NCBI RefSeq assembly: GCF_022559625.1
Contig: NZ_CP042288.1
Coordinates: forward strand, 1,450,409-1,514,408
DNA: 64,000 nt
Reading direction: 5' to 3'
From: Aquisalinus flavus
GTDB taxonomy: Bacteria > Pseudomonadota > Alphaproteobacteria > Caulobacterales > Parvularculaceae
The notes under the pieces: generated by a model
The model's input: the letters and a program-made list of their open reading frames with translations, nothing else
Database searches by the model: none
Told to the model about the DNA's origin: nothing
Made by a program: the position numbers and the translations under genes
Part shown: piece after piece, positions 1 to 10,360 of the stretch
Layout: each line of letters opens with the position of its first letter
Numbering within the stretch: the first letter of the stretch is position 1

Positions 1-1932
<1,932 letters not shown>

Positions 1933-2285
1933 GTAGTCCTCACATTGATGGAACGCCGTCCGGTTCGCCCGCTTGTGACTCTTGCGCAAATTCTCCATGC
2001 GCAAAAACACGCGGGTCACGCAAGCAGACCGCGTTCTTGGAATTCCAGATTTTATTTAACGAATATTTCTCGCACGTGCCGCAAAGCCTTTTCCCCCACG
2101 CAATCGCTCACGCAGGGAGATGGTGTTAATAATCACCTAGGCGCGGCACCGCAACCCCCTGATGTAGATTTTTTGCCTGATTTCCGGGGAAATGATCACT
2201 TAATGTAAGGCGACAGGGTGGACCGCCGCGCCCTGCGGCCTAAACTCCTGTACTGGAAAGACAAATTATCAAGGGGAACGCCCGC
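1933..2285. promoter_or_regulatory. Divergent intergenic region between rpoB and the ECF sigma gene
   Basis: A 353-bp stretch without a gene. It must carry the rpoB promoter and leader (minus) and the promoter of the ECF sigma gene (plus). It is more AT-rich than its surroundings around 2040–2080. A small inverted repeat, CAGGG...CCCTG, lies at about 2213–2235, just ahead of the sigma gene. I could not assign −35/−10 elements with confidence. Confidence 0.5.
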
Positions 2286-2846
2286 ATGCGAGACGGTGAA
2301 ACGATCGAGGCCCTGCTGTCGCGTGTGACTTTGAAAGACCGGCAGGCTTTCGACACGTTATATTCTCACACATCCTCGAAACTTTTCGGCGTAACCCTGC
2401 GTATTCTCCATGACAGGCAGGAAGCGGAAGAAGCACTGCAGGAATGCTTCATCAAGATCTGGCGCAAGGCGGATTCCTACGCCGTGAGCAAGGCATCTGG
2501 GATGTCGTGGCTGATGGCGATTGCGCGGAATACGGCGATCGACCGCCTTCGCAAACGCCGCGAGGCGACCGGTGACGGCGAGTCAGAGAAATATCTGGAA
2601 GATGAGCGCCCGTCGCCGGAGGACAGCGCCGTGCTGACGGGAGAGGTTAACCGGCTGCATGAATGCCTCGAGACGCTGGATGCCGACCGGGCCGATGTGA
2701 TCCGGCAGGCCTTTCTCGGCGGGCTGAAATACCAGCAGCTCGCCGACATGACCAGACGACCGCTGGGCACGATCAAGAGCATGGTGCGCCGCGGCCTGAT
2801 GGCCCTGAAGGAATGTATAGAAGCCGAGCCCGAAAAGGCGAAGTGA
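2286..2846 (+). CDS. ECF-family RNA polymerase sigma factor
   Basis: A 186-residue sigma-70 family factor of the extracytoplasmic-function type. Region 2 spans about residues 20–90 (SSKLFGVTLRILHDRQEAEE, then ALQECFIKIWRKA and MSWLMAIARNTAIDRLRKRR), and region 4 spans about 125–180 (LKYQQLADMTRRPLGTIKSM), which forms the helix-turn-helix for −35 recognition. It ends 48 nt before an RskA-like anti-sigma gene on the same strand, the usual sigma/anti-sigma arrangement, and probably drives its own transcription. The pair and the two genes after it sit between rplL and rpoB. The target regulon cannot be read from the sequence; the autotransporter just downstream is a candidate. Confidence 0.93.
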   Translation: MRDGETIEALLSRVTLKDRQAFDTLYSHTSSKLFGVTLRILHDRQEAEEALQECFIKIWRKADSYAVSKASGMSWLMAIARNTAIDRLRKRREATGDGESEKYLEDERPSPEDSAVLTGEVNRLHECLETLDADRADVIRQAFLGGLKYQQLADMTRRPLGTIKSMVRRGLMALKECIEAEPEKAK

Positions 2847-2894
2847 CGGCATAACGACCGCCGCAAGGCAACAAAGGAAAAGACCCGCGCCATC

Positions 2895-3605
2895 ATGAGC
2901 GACACCACGCAAGATATCCCTGAAGACGAGATCTTCGCCGGCGAATACGCCCTCGGCGTCCTCGATACCGATGAGCGCCGCCAGGCCGAGACCCGGATCG
3001 AGTCCGACTCTGCCTTCGCCGCGATGGTCTGGCGCTGGACCGATTATCTTGCGCCGTTCCTCAGCGAGATTGCCGCTGTCGCCCCCTCGCCCGCTGTCCG
3101 CGAACGCGTCATGGCGACCCTGTTCGGCGGCGACGACCAGATATCCGAACAGCGGGGCCTGTGGCATTCCCTCGCCTTCTGGCGCGGCGCGAGCATCGCG
3201 CTCGGCGCGCTGGCGGTGATCTTCCTTGCCGTGATGATCAGCCGCCCGCCGAGCAGGACGACTGTCGAGACGCCGATGCTGATCGCCTCCCTCGCCCCGC
3301 CCGCGGTAGAAGGCATCCTGTCCGTGCGCATCGACCCGGCAACCGGCCTCGCCATGATCGACGTGGACAATCTCGCCGTCGAGGACCTTTATACCGAGCT
3401 GTGGGTCATCCCGGCGGATGGCACGCCGCGCTCGCTCGGCGTCTTCCCGGCCAATGGCGGCACGATCAGCCTGTCGGAACAGATCCTGGAATATCTCGAA
3501 GCAGGCGTGGCGCTCGCCGTCAGTCTCGAGGAGCTGCCGACCGGCTCCGCCACCGGCCTCCCCTCCGAGCGCGTGATCGCGATAGGACAGGTCCGTTCCT
3601 ATTAA
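2895..3605 (+). CDS. RskA-like membrane anti-sigma factor
   Basis: A 236-residue protein with a cytoplasmic N-terminus that carries the anti-sigma motif (IFAGEYALGVLDTDERRQAE, residues about 13–32). One membrane segment lies near residues 97–115 (ASIALGALAVIFLAVMIS). The periplasmic C-terminal part has the 'LYTELWVIPADGTPRSLGVF' signature of the RskA/anti-sigma-K family. It probably holds the upstream ECF factor inactive at the membrane until an envelope signal triggers its proteolysis; that mechanism is family knowledge, not seen here. It sits directly downstream of its presumed partner. Confidence 0.88.
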   Translation: MSDTTQDIPEDEIFAGEYALGVLDTDERRQAETRIESDSAFAAMVWRWTDYLAPFLSEIAAVAPSPAVRERVMATLFGGDDQISEQRGLWHSLAFWRGASIALGALAVIFLAVMISRPPSRTTVETPMLIASLAPPAVEGILSVRIDPATGLAMIDVDNLAVEDLYTELWVIPADGTPRSLGVFPANGGTISLSEQILEYLEAGVALAVSLEELPTGSATGLPSERVIAIGQVRSY

Positions 3606-3792
3606 TATGGACGGCCTGACTTCGCCCGCTGCGTGACACGGATTAATCTGAATGTTTTTTTAATATTCCGTGCAACCCTTTTCCTGATCAGCCCGTATCT
3701 CCCTAAGCCTGCCAGTCAGGCTTGAGAGAGAAGCTGCCCGGACGTCCTTCCGGCGAGAAGGACTTTTGCGGGCTACCAGGAGGATTAATTTC

Positions 3793-5529
3793 ATGACCAA
3801 ACTGAACCTGTCCGCCCACAAACGGGTGGCGCTGATGGCTGCGACAAGCGCCATGGCCCTTGCCATGGGAAGCAATGCCTTCGCGGATGCCACGGCCGAC
3901 TGCAACGATGGCACCGGCACCGGATCGACCGAGTGCGGCGCCAACGCGGTAGCAAATGGCGAAGGCTCGACGGCTGTTGGCGGCGATGCGGATGGGGACG
4001 GCACCGGCGCGTCCGCGACCGGCGTCGATGCCACGGCCATCGGCGAGGATGCCGTCGCCAACGGCAATTCAACAACTTCCGTAGGCGGAGAAAGCACGGC
4101 GGACGGCCTCGCGGCCACTGCCTTTGGCTGGCAGGCCATGGCAGTGGGCGAACGCGCCCACGCCTTCGGTCACCTCGCCGCTGCCAATGGCGACTTCTCC
4201 CTCGCCGTTGGAGAAGCGGCCATGGCGACAAGCGATAACGCGACCGCCATCGGCAATGCTTCCATGGCCAATGGCACCGACGCTCTCGCAATCGGCGACA
4301 ACGCCACAGCCAACGGCACCTCGACCACCGCCGTCGGCGGCGAAAGCGTTGCCAACGGCACCGCGGCAACCGCTTTCGGCTGGCGCGCCAACGCAACCGG
4401 CGAACGCGCTCATGCCTTCGGCCACCTGGCCTCCGCCCAAGGCGACTTCTCCATGGCGATCGGCGAAGCGGCCATGGCGACAAGCGATAACGCGACCGCC
4501 ATCGGCAACGCATCCATGGCCAATGGCACCGACGCTCTCGCAATCGGCGACAACGCCACAGCCAACGGCACCTCGACCACCGCCGTCGGTGGCGAGGCTA
4601 TGGCAGACGGTATCGCCGCAACGGCCTTTGGCTGGCGCTCCAGTGCTGTCGGTGAACGGGCTCACGCCATCGGTCACCTCGCCAGTGCCAATGGTGACTT
4701 CTCCATGGCTGTCGGTGAAGCGGCCACGGCGATGAGCGCCAACGCCACCGCCATCGGCAATCAGGCTATGGCAGACGGTACGGACGCCCTCGCCGTCGGT
4801 GACAGCGCTTCGGCGACCGGAACGTCGACGACAGCGGTTGGTGGCGAAAGCGTCGCCGATGGTACGGCGGCGACAGCCTTTGGCTGGCAGGCCGTGGCGA
4901 CCGGTGAACGGGCCCACGCCATCGGTCACCTCGCCAATGCCAATGGCGAACGCACGCTCGCCGTCGGTGAAGCGGCCAGCGCCACCGGCCTCAATGCCAC
5001 GGCGGTCGGCTCCAATTCCACCGCTGGCTTTGCCAACTCCATGGCCCTCGGTGCCGGTGCAACGACGACCCGCGACAACCAGGTCGCTGTCGGCACGGCG
5101 TCGAGCACCTACACCATGGCCGGTATCACGTCCCAGGCCAGCCGCGACGCCCAGTCGGGCAGCGTCCAGGTCGTCACCTCCGATGCCAATGGCAATCTGG
5201 CGACAGATGGCGGCATGATGTGGGACATGATCGGCAATAACGGCGCCCGCATTGACGGCCTCGTTACCTACTCTGCGGAGAGCCGTGAGATGATCGAGGA
5301 AAACCGCCTCGGCGTCGCCATGGCGATGGCACTGGACACGCCCTATATTCCTGTCGGCAAGACCTGGGGTATCTCGGGCGGTGTCGGTCACTTCGCCGAT
5401 GAAAATGCCGTCGCCTTCTCCGGTGCCTACCGCGTCGATGACACATGGTCATTGTCCGCCGGCGTTGCGTCGGGCTTCGGCTCCAACAGCGAAACGGGCG
5501 CCCGCGCCGGTTTCAACGCTGCCTGGTAA
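3793..5529 (+). CDS. Trimeric autotransporter (YadA-like) adhesin
   Basis: A 578-residue surface protein. The ATG at 3793 is chosen over an upstream in-frame ATG (3766) because a perfect AGGAGG lies at 3778–3783, 9 nt before it, and a signal peptide follows directly (cleavage near AFA-D, residue 31). Residues about 70–430 are YadA-head repeats of 14 residues built on 'NATAIGNxAxANGTDALAIG', grouped into 84-residue units. A short connector follows (SREMIEENRLGVAMAMALDT). The last ~75 residues alternate Gly and aromatic residues and end in Trp, as in the YadA membrane anchor. A hairpin (GTCCTT/AAGGAC, about 3744–3763) lies in the leader. Likely role: adhesion or cell–cell contact. The gene lies between rplL and rpoB, which is unusual. 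Confidence 0.9.
   Translation: MTKLNLSAHKRVALMAATSAMALAMGSNAFADATADCNDGTGTGSTECGANAVANGEGSTAVGGDADGDGTGASATGVDATAIGEDAVANGNSTTSVGGESTADGLAATAFGWQAMAVGERAHAFGHLAAANGDFSLAVGEAAMATSDNATAIGNASMANGTDALAIGDNATANGTSTTAVGGESVANGTAATAFGWRANATGERAHAFGHLASAQGDFSMAIGEAAMATSDNATAIGNASMANGTDALAIGDNATANGTSTTAVGGEAMADGIAATAFGWRSSAVGERAHAIGHLASANGDFSMAVGEAATAMSANATAIGNQAMADGTDALAVGDSASATGTSTTAVGGESVADGTAATAFGWQAVATGERAHAIGHLANANGERTLAVGEAASATGLNATAVGSNSTAGFANSMALGAGATTTRDNQVAVGTASSTYTMAGITSQASRDAQSGSVQVVTSDANGNLATDGGMMWDMIGNNGARIDGLVTYSAESREMIEENRLGVAMAMALDTPYIPVGKTWGISGGVGHFADENAVAFSGAYRVDDTWSLSAGVASGFGSNSETGARAGFNAAW
4021..5040 (+). repeat. In-gene 252-bp tandem repeat array coding YadA-head units
   Basis: Equivalent positions recur at 4231, 4483, 4735 and 4987, exactly 252 bp (84 codons) apart; each unit is six 14-residue head motifs. 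The unit before the array (about 4021) is offset by 210 bp, one 14-mer shorter. The segments 4219–4333 and 4471–4585 are nearly identical in DNA, which points to recent duplication or gene conversion and to possible length variation by slippage or recombination. Confidence 0.9.
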
Positions 5530-5536
5530 GGCGACA

Positions 5537-6076
5537 ATGTTCCGTACACGACTATCGACAGCACCTGCCACCCAAGGCTACCTCTCTGGCTTTCGGGTGC
5601 TGTCGAAAAAGGCGAGCGCCATCCCTATGGCGCTCGCCGCGTTCTTTTTCCTGCTGCCAGTCAATGCAGCCGCCCAGAGCGTAACAAACGAAAGCATGCC
5701 GGACGAGAACACCCTCGCCCGGCTTGTCTGGTCCACGATGATCACCCTCGACGATGCCAACGAGACCGGCAATTACGCCGTCCTGCACCAGAGCGGCGCA
5801 CCGGAATTCGTCCGCAGCCAGTCGCCGGAGAAACTGGCCGGGCTGTTTTCGGAGTTGCGAGGCAGGAATGTCGATCTCAGCCGCACCCTGAGTATTTCCC
5901 CGAGCTGGGACATGCCGCCGGCGATCAACGAGGCGGGCTATCTGCGCCTGCGCGGCGGCTTCGAATTCCGCCCGCGGGCCGTGCGGTTCGATATCCTGTT
6001 CCGCCTGTCTGAAGGCGATTGGAAAATCCTCGGCCTGTCGGTCGTGGAAATGGACGCCTCTCCAGTGCCGCAATAA
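5537..6076 (+). CDS. Small secreted protein of unknown function
   Basis: 179 residues from ATG 5537, only 7 nt after the autotransporter stop, so probably cotranscribed with it. The N-terminus is basic, followed by a hydrophobic stretch (MALAAFFFLLPVNAAAQ, about residues 31–47) that looks like a late signal peptide. The mature part (about 130 residues) has the flavour of a small alpha+beta fold, with a helical region LARLVWSTMITLDDANETG and strands such as FEFRPRAVRFDILFRL and WKILGLSVVEM, as in NTF2-like domains. I do not recognise a specific family. It could be an accessory for the autotransporter; that is inference from position alone. A shared bidirectional terminator follows. Confidence 0.7.
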   Translation: MFRTRLSTAPATQGYLSGFRVLSKKASAIPMALAAFFFLLPVNAAAQSVTNESMPDENTLARLVWSTMITLDDANETGNYAVLHQSGAPEFVRSQSPEKLAGLFSELRGRNVDLSRTLSISPSWDMPPAINEAGYLRLRGGFEFRPRAVRFDILFRLSEGDWKILGLSVVEMDASPVPQ

Positions 6077-6100
6077 TCCTTCCCCGATCGAGCGGCACAA

Positions 6101-6129
6101 AAAAGGCCCGCCTGAATGGCGGGCCTTTT
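6101..6129. terminator. Bidirectional intrinsic terminator between the secreted-protein gene and rplL
   Basis: A 12-bp perfect stem AAAAGGCCCGCC/GGCGGGCCTTTT with a 5-nt loop, flanked by A and T runs. It can end the plus-strand adhesin unit and the minus-strand rplJL transcript, so rpoB is not expected to be read through from rplL. Confidence 0.9.
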
Positions 6130-6150
6130 CCGTAACAGTCTGTAAAAAGA

Positions 6151-6525
6151 CTATTTCAGTTCGACGGTCGCGCCGGCGTCTTCGAGCTTTTTCTTCAGCT
6201 CTTCGGCTTCGGCTTTGGATACGCCTTCCTTGACCGGCTTCGGTGCGCCTTCCACCAGGTCCTTGGCTTCTTTCAGGCCAAGGCCGGTGATCGCACGGAC
6301 TTCCTTGATGACGTTGATTTTCTTGTCACCGGCAGCTGCGAGAACGACGTCGAATTCGGTCTTCTCTTCAACGGCTTCGGCCGGGCCAGCCGGACCGGCA
6401 GCCATGGCGACAGCGCCGGCAGCCGGCTCGATGCCGTACTCGTCTTTCAGGATGTTTTTCAGCTCGCCAGCTTCCAGCAGGGTCAGGTTGACGAGTTCTT
6501 CAGCAAGTTTCTTCAGATCAGCCAT
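6151..6525 (-). CDS. rplL: 50S ribosomal protein L7/L12
   Basis: 124 residues, the normal length. An N-terminal dimerisation domain ([20 protein letters not shown]) is followed by an Ala/Gly/Pro-rich hinge (about residues 35–52) and the C-terminal factor-binding domain ([20 protein letters not shown], then [20 protein letters not shown]). It forms the L12 stalk that recruits translation GTPases. rplJ ends 27 nt upstream. In most bacteria rpoB follows; here a terminator follows and rpoB is 4.2 kb on. Confidence 0.98.
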   Translation of the reverse strand: MADLKKLAEELVNLTLLEAGELKNILKDEYGIEPAAGAVAMAAGPAGPAEAVEEKTEFDVVLAAAGDKKINVIKEVRAITGLGLKEAKDLVEGAPKPVKEGVSKAEAEELKKKLEDAGATVELK

Positions 6526-6552
6526 TGTAATGGTTCCTTGGGTTTAAAAGTG

Positions 6553-7074
6553 TTACGCGGCTTCGCGTTCTTCCAGAGTTTTGAGAATGGAGGCGATGTT
6601 GCTTGCCGGTGCGCCGATGGCACTTGCAAGGTTGCTTGCCGGTGCGCCGAGCATGCCAGCGATCGACGACAGGATCTCTTCGCGCGACGGCATGCTGGCG
6701 AGGGACTGGACACCAGCCTCGTCAAGCGGGGTTTCCCCCATGATGCCGCCGAGGATGACAACCTTGTCGTTACCCTTGGCATATTTGGTGAGCACTTTCG
6801 GCGCCGTGACGGGGTCTTCGGAGTAAGCAAGAACCGTCGGACCCTTGAACAGGCCGGCGATCTTCTCACCCGATTTGCCGTTGACGGCGATCTTGGCAAG
6901 GCGGTTCTTCACCACCTTCACGCCACCGCCTGCTTCGCGCATTTGCGACCGCAGTTCGGCGACTTGGGAAACGGTCAGGCCCGCATTGTGGAAGACAAGA
7001 ACGACTTCGTTCGTGTCAAACACATTGCCGATCCAGTCGACCATTTCCGATTTCTGGCTTCTGTCCATTGGCAT
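6553..7074 (-). CDS. rplJ: 50S ribosomal protein L10
   Basis: 173 residues, the usual length. It begins [16 protein letters not shown], with conserved [14 protein letters not shown] and [10 protein letters not shown] motifs, and has a C-terminal helix that binds L12 dimers. The ATG at 7074 is preferred over 7068 because GGAAAG (7084–7089, minus) is 9 nt upstream. That Shine–Dalgarno lies in a long-range stem (see 7083–7179), so translation is probably feedback-controlled by L10 or L10–L12. rplJ starts a two-gene unit with rplL; the usual upstream neighbours rplK and rplA are 3.3 kb away. Confidence 0.97.
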   Translation of the reverse strand: MPMDRSQKSEMVDWIGNVFDTNEVVLVFHNAGLTVSQVAELRSQMREAGGGVKVVKNRLAKIAVNGKSGEKIAGLFKGPTVLAYSEDPVTAPKVLTKYAKGNDKVVILGGIMGETPLDEAGVQSLASMPSREEILSSIAGMLGAPASNLASAIGAPASNIASILKTLEEREAA

Positions 7075-7082
7075 AAGTACAG

Positions 7083-7179
7083 ACTTTCCAGGTTATGGCC
7101 CCGTCCATGATGGCCCGGGACCGGTTACAGGCGACGCATGGACCATCCATGCATCGCGGCATCGAAATCGCTGGAAAGT
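7083..7179 (-). promoter_or_regulatory. L10-leader-like RNA element sequestering the rplJ ribosome binding site
   Basis: On the minus-strand RNA, ACTTTCCAG (7179–7171) is complementary over 9 bp to CTGGAAAGT (7091–7083), which contains the rplJ Shine–Dalgarno GGAAAG. Between the arms lies a 12-bp hairpin (7131–7142 with 7146–7157, one G·U pair, 3-nt loop) and a smaller GGCC-rich fold. This matches the expectation for the r-protein L10 autoregulatory leader, which lies before rplJ in many bacteria. I see the pairing directly; the L10 binding is inference. Confidence 0.6.
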
Positions 7180-7188
7180 TACGGGCAT

Positions 7189-7221
7189 GAAAAAAGGCCC
7201 GTCGCATCTCAGCGAGAGCCT
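7189..7221 (-). terminator. Intrinsic terminator (or attenuator) upstream of rplJ
   Basis: Read on the minus strand: AGGCTC paired with GGGCCT (one G·U), an inner stem TCGC/GCGA, then TTTTTT. It lies 190 nt after the XylX-like gene and 115 nt before rplJ. It either ends the sugar-acid unit or attenuates a longer rplJ leader transcript. Confidence 0.75.
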
Positions 7222-7414
7222 GTCCTGAAGAAGGTCTGAACGCCTGAGGCTTGCGCCCGGCTGATCTTTCCCCACAGTCTATGCCGGAAATTAAGGGATC
7301 AGATCCCACCAGCAGTCTCGGACAGGGTGCGAGGTTGCCCTCGCGAAGTGGCGATATGGCCGAAAATCCCGGCAATGTCCACCCCCTGCGGGCGCTGAGG
7401 AACGGAAATTCCGG

Positions 7415-8563
7415 TCAGGCGCCTCTCAGCAGGCCCCTTGAGGCAAGATTACCCATCAGCGCGCGGATGCCGAACTCCCAGGCCGGTGCCTCCTTGCTGG
7501 TCGTCACGCGATTGACCAGGCGCCCCAACCGCGCCGACGAGATCGAGACGACATCGCCCATGTGGTGGGTGAAGCCCTGCCCCGGCCCGTCGCGGTCATC
7601 GGTCGGCGCAAACATCGTCCCGAGGAACAGCGCGAAGCCGTCTGGATAGTGATGCTCGCTCAGCGCCTGCGCCACGATATCGGCCGGGTCGCGGCTGATC
7701 TGGCCCATGGAATTGACGCCCGAAAGAGCAAAACCTTCAGGCCCCTCGATCTCCAGCGTGATATCCATCCGCCGCACATCGTCGAGGGTGAAGCTGTCAT
7801 CGAACAGGCGGATGAACGGCCCGATCGAACAGGACGCGTTATTGTCCTTCGCCTTGCCCAGCAATAGCGCCGAGCGGCCCTCGAAGTCGCGCAAATTCAC
7901 GTCATTGCCGAGGCTCGCCCCGACGATCCCGCCCGCCCCGGTGACGAACAGCACCACCTCCGGCTCGGGGTTGTTCCAGCGCGAATCCGAGCGCACGCCG
8001 ATATCCTGACCCCAGCCGACGCTGGACAGCACCGGCCCCTTGGTGAAAATCTCCGCATCCGGACCGATGGCGACTTCGAGATATTGCGACCACAGCCCGT
8101 CGGCGATCAGGGCATCCTTCAGCGCCATGGCGGCAGGCGAGCCGGGCTCGACCGTCTGCATCGCCCCGCCGACAACGCCTTCCAGCCGGGCGCGGATCTC
8201 GGCGGCGGCAGAGGCATCGCCCCGCGCCCGCTCCTCTATCACACGCTCCAGCGTCGACACGGCAAAGGTCACCCCCGCCGCCTTGAGGCAGTGCAGGTCC
8301 GGCGGCGGCAGCAATCGCGTGGAAGCATCAGCCGCAGGTGACAGGTCAAAGTCGTCCAGTGGCCCCAGGCTCTTGCCCTTCAGGCTGGCAGCATCCGCCT
8401 CCAAGAGATCAGCGACGGTCGGCACCTCGACAGAGACATCGAACACCTCGCCGCCGCGGATCAGCACCGGCCCCGGCCCCTCGCCCTGGTCGATGCGCCC
8501 GGCGAACAGCCCCTCGCGCCAGTCAGCCGGCATATGCGTCGCCGGATCGAATGTGAATGTCAT
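7415..8563 (-). CDS. xylX: Fumarylacetoacetate-hydrolase-fold 2-keto-3-deoxy-pentonate dehydratase (XylX-like)
   Basis: 382 residues from the ATG at 8563 (RBS GAGGGAG about 7 nt upstream); a TTG start at 8587 would add 8 residues and is less likely. FAH-fold features include WNNPEPEVVLFVTGAGGIVG with the acidic metal-binding ExE pair, GNDVNLRDFEG and the late GTMFAP...GFTHHMGD segment. Length and partner match XylX of the oxidative (Weimberg) pentose pathway in Caulobacter, which dehydrates 2-keto-3-deoxy-xylonate to alpha-ketoglutaric semialdehyde. The gene starts 20 nt after the semialdehyde dehydrogenase gene that would use its product. The exact sugar acid (xylonate or arabinonate) is inferred, not seen; the other xyl genes are not in the window. 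Confidence 0.82.
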   Translation of the reverse strand: MTFTFDPATHMPADWREGLFAGRIDQGEGPGPVLIRGGEVFDVSVEVPTVADLLEADAASLKGKSLGPLDDFDLSPAADASTRLLPPPDLHCLKAAGVTFAVSTLERVIEERARGDASAAAEIRARLEGVVGGAMQTVEPGSPAAMALKDALIADGLWSQYLEVAIGPDAEIFTKGPVLSSVGWGQDIGVRSDSRWNNPEPEVVLFVTGAGGIVGASLGNDVNLRDFEGRSALLLGKAKDNNASCSIGPFIRLFDDSFTLDDVRRMDITLEIEGPEGFALSGVNSMGQISRDPADIVAQALSEHHYPDGFALFLGTMFAPTDDRDGPGQGFTHHMGDVVSISSARLGRLVNRVTTSKEAPAWEFGIRALMGNLASRGLLRGA

Positions 8564-8583
8564 GGCTGCTCCCTCTTCCCTGT

Positions 8584-10158
8584 TCAATACTCGCCATTGA
8601 CCCGGCGGCGTAGCCCCTGCGGATTATCGTCGCGCAGCGCGTCGGGCAACAGCTCTGCCGGGAAGTTCTGGTAACAGACCGGTCGCAGGAAGCGGTTGAT
8701 CGCCAGCGACCCGACCGAGGTCGTGCGCCCGTCGCTCGTCGCCGGGAACGGCCCGCCATGAACCATGGCATGACAGACCTCAACGCCTGTCGGGAAGCCA
8801 TTGACCAGCAGACGGCCAGCCTTCTGTTCCAGCACCGGGATCAGCGGGCGGACGGTTTCGATGTCGCTGTCTTCCATCTGCAGGGTGATCGTCAGCTGGC
8901 CTTCAAGGCCTGCCAGCACCGGCAGCGCCCGGTCGATGCTCTCGCAGCGCACGATCAGCGAGACGGCACCGAACACTTCGGCCTGCAGCGCCTTGTCACC
9001 GGCAAAAGTGTCGAGACCGGTTTCGAACAGCGCCGCCGGCTGGCCGCATTCAGACATGCCGCCCCGCGCCAGTTCGCTGACGCCCGGATGCTCCGCCAAC
9101 GCCGCAATGCCGCTGGCATAGGCGTCGGCTATCCCGCCGGTCAGCATGGTGCCCGGCGCGGCGTCCTTGATCGCCCTCACCGCCGCGTCGCGGAAGGCGT
9201 CATAGCCATCATCCCCGAAAGCGAAAACCAGCCCCGGATTGGTGCAGAACTGGCCCGCCCCCATGGTCGTCGATCCCGCCAGCCCGGTGCCGATCTCCGC
9301 GCCCCGCTCGCGCAGCGCGCCCGCCATCAGCAGCACCGGATTGATGCTCGACATTTCCGCATAGACCGGGATCGGCTCAGGCCGCGCCGCCGCCCGCGCC
9401 GCAATGGCGAGCCCACCCGCGCGCGAGCCGGTGAAGCCGACCGCCTTGATGTGCCGGTTCTCGACCAGTGCCCCGGCACCGTCATGATCCGTATGCAGCA
9501 GCGCGAAGCAGCCATGGGGCAGGCCCGCCCTGGCGAGCGCCCTGACGATGGCGCGGCCGACAAGTTCCGACGTGCCCGGATGGGCTGGATGTGCCTTGGC
9601 GATCACCGGGCATCCGGCGGCAAGGGCCGACGCCGTGTCGCCACCGGCAACAGAGAATGCGAGAGGGAAATTGCTTGCCCCGAACACCGCGACGGGCCCC
9701 AGCGGCACCATGCGCTGGCGCAAATCGGGCCGCGGCAGCGGCTGGCGCTCGCGCAGCGCGTGATCGATCCGTACACCCTGCCAGTGCCCGGCGCGCACTT
9801 CTTCCGCGAACAGGCGTAGCTGGCCGCAGGTGCGCCCCAGCTCGCCCTCGACCCGCGCCTGCGGCAGCGCCGTTTCCTGCATCACCCGCTCCACGAGGGC
9901 CGGCTTGATCGCCTCGAGGCCCGCCGCGATCGCCTCCAAAAGCTCAGCCCGCGCCTCCGGCGCCATCGCCGCCAGATGGCCCGCCGCCGCGCCAGCCAGC
10001 TGGCAGGCCTCCTCGATATCTTCCGCTGTCGCCTGGTGATAGTCCGGCGCGAGCGCCTTGCCGGTCGCCGGATCGACGGCGGCAAAGGCCCCGCCCGCGC
10101 CGGCACGGGCCTCGCCCGCGATGAGATTGGCGCCAGTCAGCGTCTCCGAATGAGTCAT
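8584..10158 (-). CDS. Alpha-ketoglutaric semialdehyde dehydrogenase (NADP-type aldehyde dehydrogenase)
   Basis: 524 residues from the ATG at 10158, chosen because AAGGAGAG lies directly upstream; a further 56 in-frame codons lack such a site and an aldehyde-dehydrogenase-like sequence. Family features: Rossmann part GPVAVFGASNFPLAFSVAGG (about 154–173), GFTGSRAGG (241–249), the general-base Glu in AEMSSINP (E268) and the nucleophile Cys in MGAGQFCTNPG (C305). It oxidises 2-oxoglutarate semialdehyde to 2-oxoglutarate, the last step of oxidative pentose or uronate breakdown. It pairs with the XylX-like dehydratase downstream. The two genes form a catabolic module lodged between rplA and rplJ. 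Confidence 0.88.
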   Translation of the reverse strand: MTHSETLTGANLIAGEARAGAGGAFAAVDPATGKALAPDYHQATAEDIEEACQLAGAAAGHLAAMAPEARAELLEAIAAGLEAIKPALVERVMQETALPQARVEGELGRTCGQLRLFAEEVRAGHWQGVRIDHALRERQPLPRPDLRQRMVPLGPVAVFGASNFPLAFSVAGGDTASALAAGCPVIAKAHPAHPGTSELVGRAIVRALARAGLPHGCFALLHTDHDGAGALVENRHIKAVGFTGSRAGGLAIAARAAARPEPIPVYAEMSSINPVLLMAGALRERGAEIGTGLAGSTTMGAGQFCTNPGLVFAFGDDGYDAFRDAAVRAIKDAAPGTMLTGGIADAYASGIAALAEHPGVSELARGGMSECGQPAALFETGLDTFAGDKALQAEVFGAVSLIVRCESIDRALPVLAGLEGQLTITLQMEDSDIETVRPLIPVLEQKAGRLLVNGFPTGVEVCHAMVHGGPFPATSDGRTTSVGSLAINRFLRPVCYQNFPAELLPDALRDDNPQGLRRRVNGEY

Positions 10159-10289
10159 GGCCGCTCTCCTTCCCTGAATGGTGTCGTTATCGATCGTTGC
10201 CGGCATGATAACGCTCCCAGCCCGCCATGCCAACGCCGCTTCCGGCCACCTCGGACACGCCACTCGCGAATGCCCGCCTCCGCGCACGA

Positions 10290-10343
10290 AAAAACCCCCA
10301 CCCCGGGCCGGCTGCAGTGCAGCCAATCAGGATGGGGGTTTCA
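10290..10343 (-). terminator. Intrinsic terminator after rplA
   Basis: On the minus strand AAACCCCCA (10341–10333) pairs with TGGGGGTTT (10300–10292), closing a stem that contains a GGCTGCACTGCAGCC palindrome, followed by a T run. It makes rplK–rplA a closed two-gene unit and cuts it off from the aldehyde dehydrogenase and rplJ. Confidence 0.82.
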
Positions 10344-10360
10344 TTATTGTCAAAACGTGG

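Noticed and set aside
4021..5040. CRISPR array
   Set aside because: The regular repeats are in-frame coding units without unique spacers, and no cas genes are present.
4069..5391. 440-codon minus-strand open frame across the adhesin gene
   Set aside because: It arises from the repeated codon pattern of the YadA-head array; it has no start site or family features.
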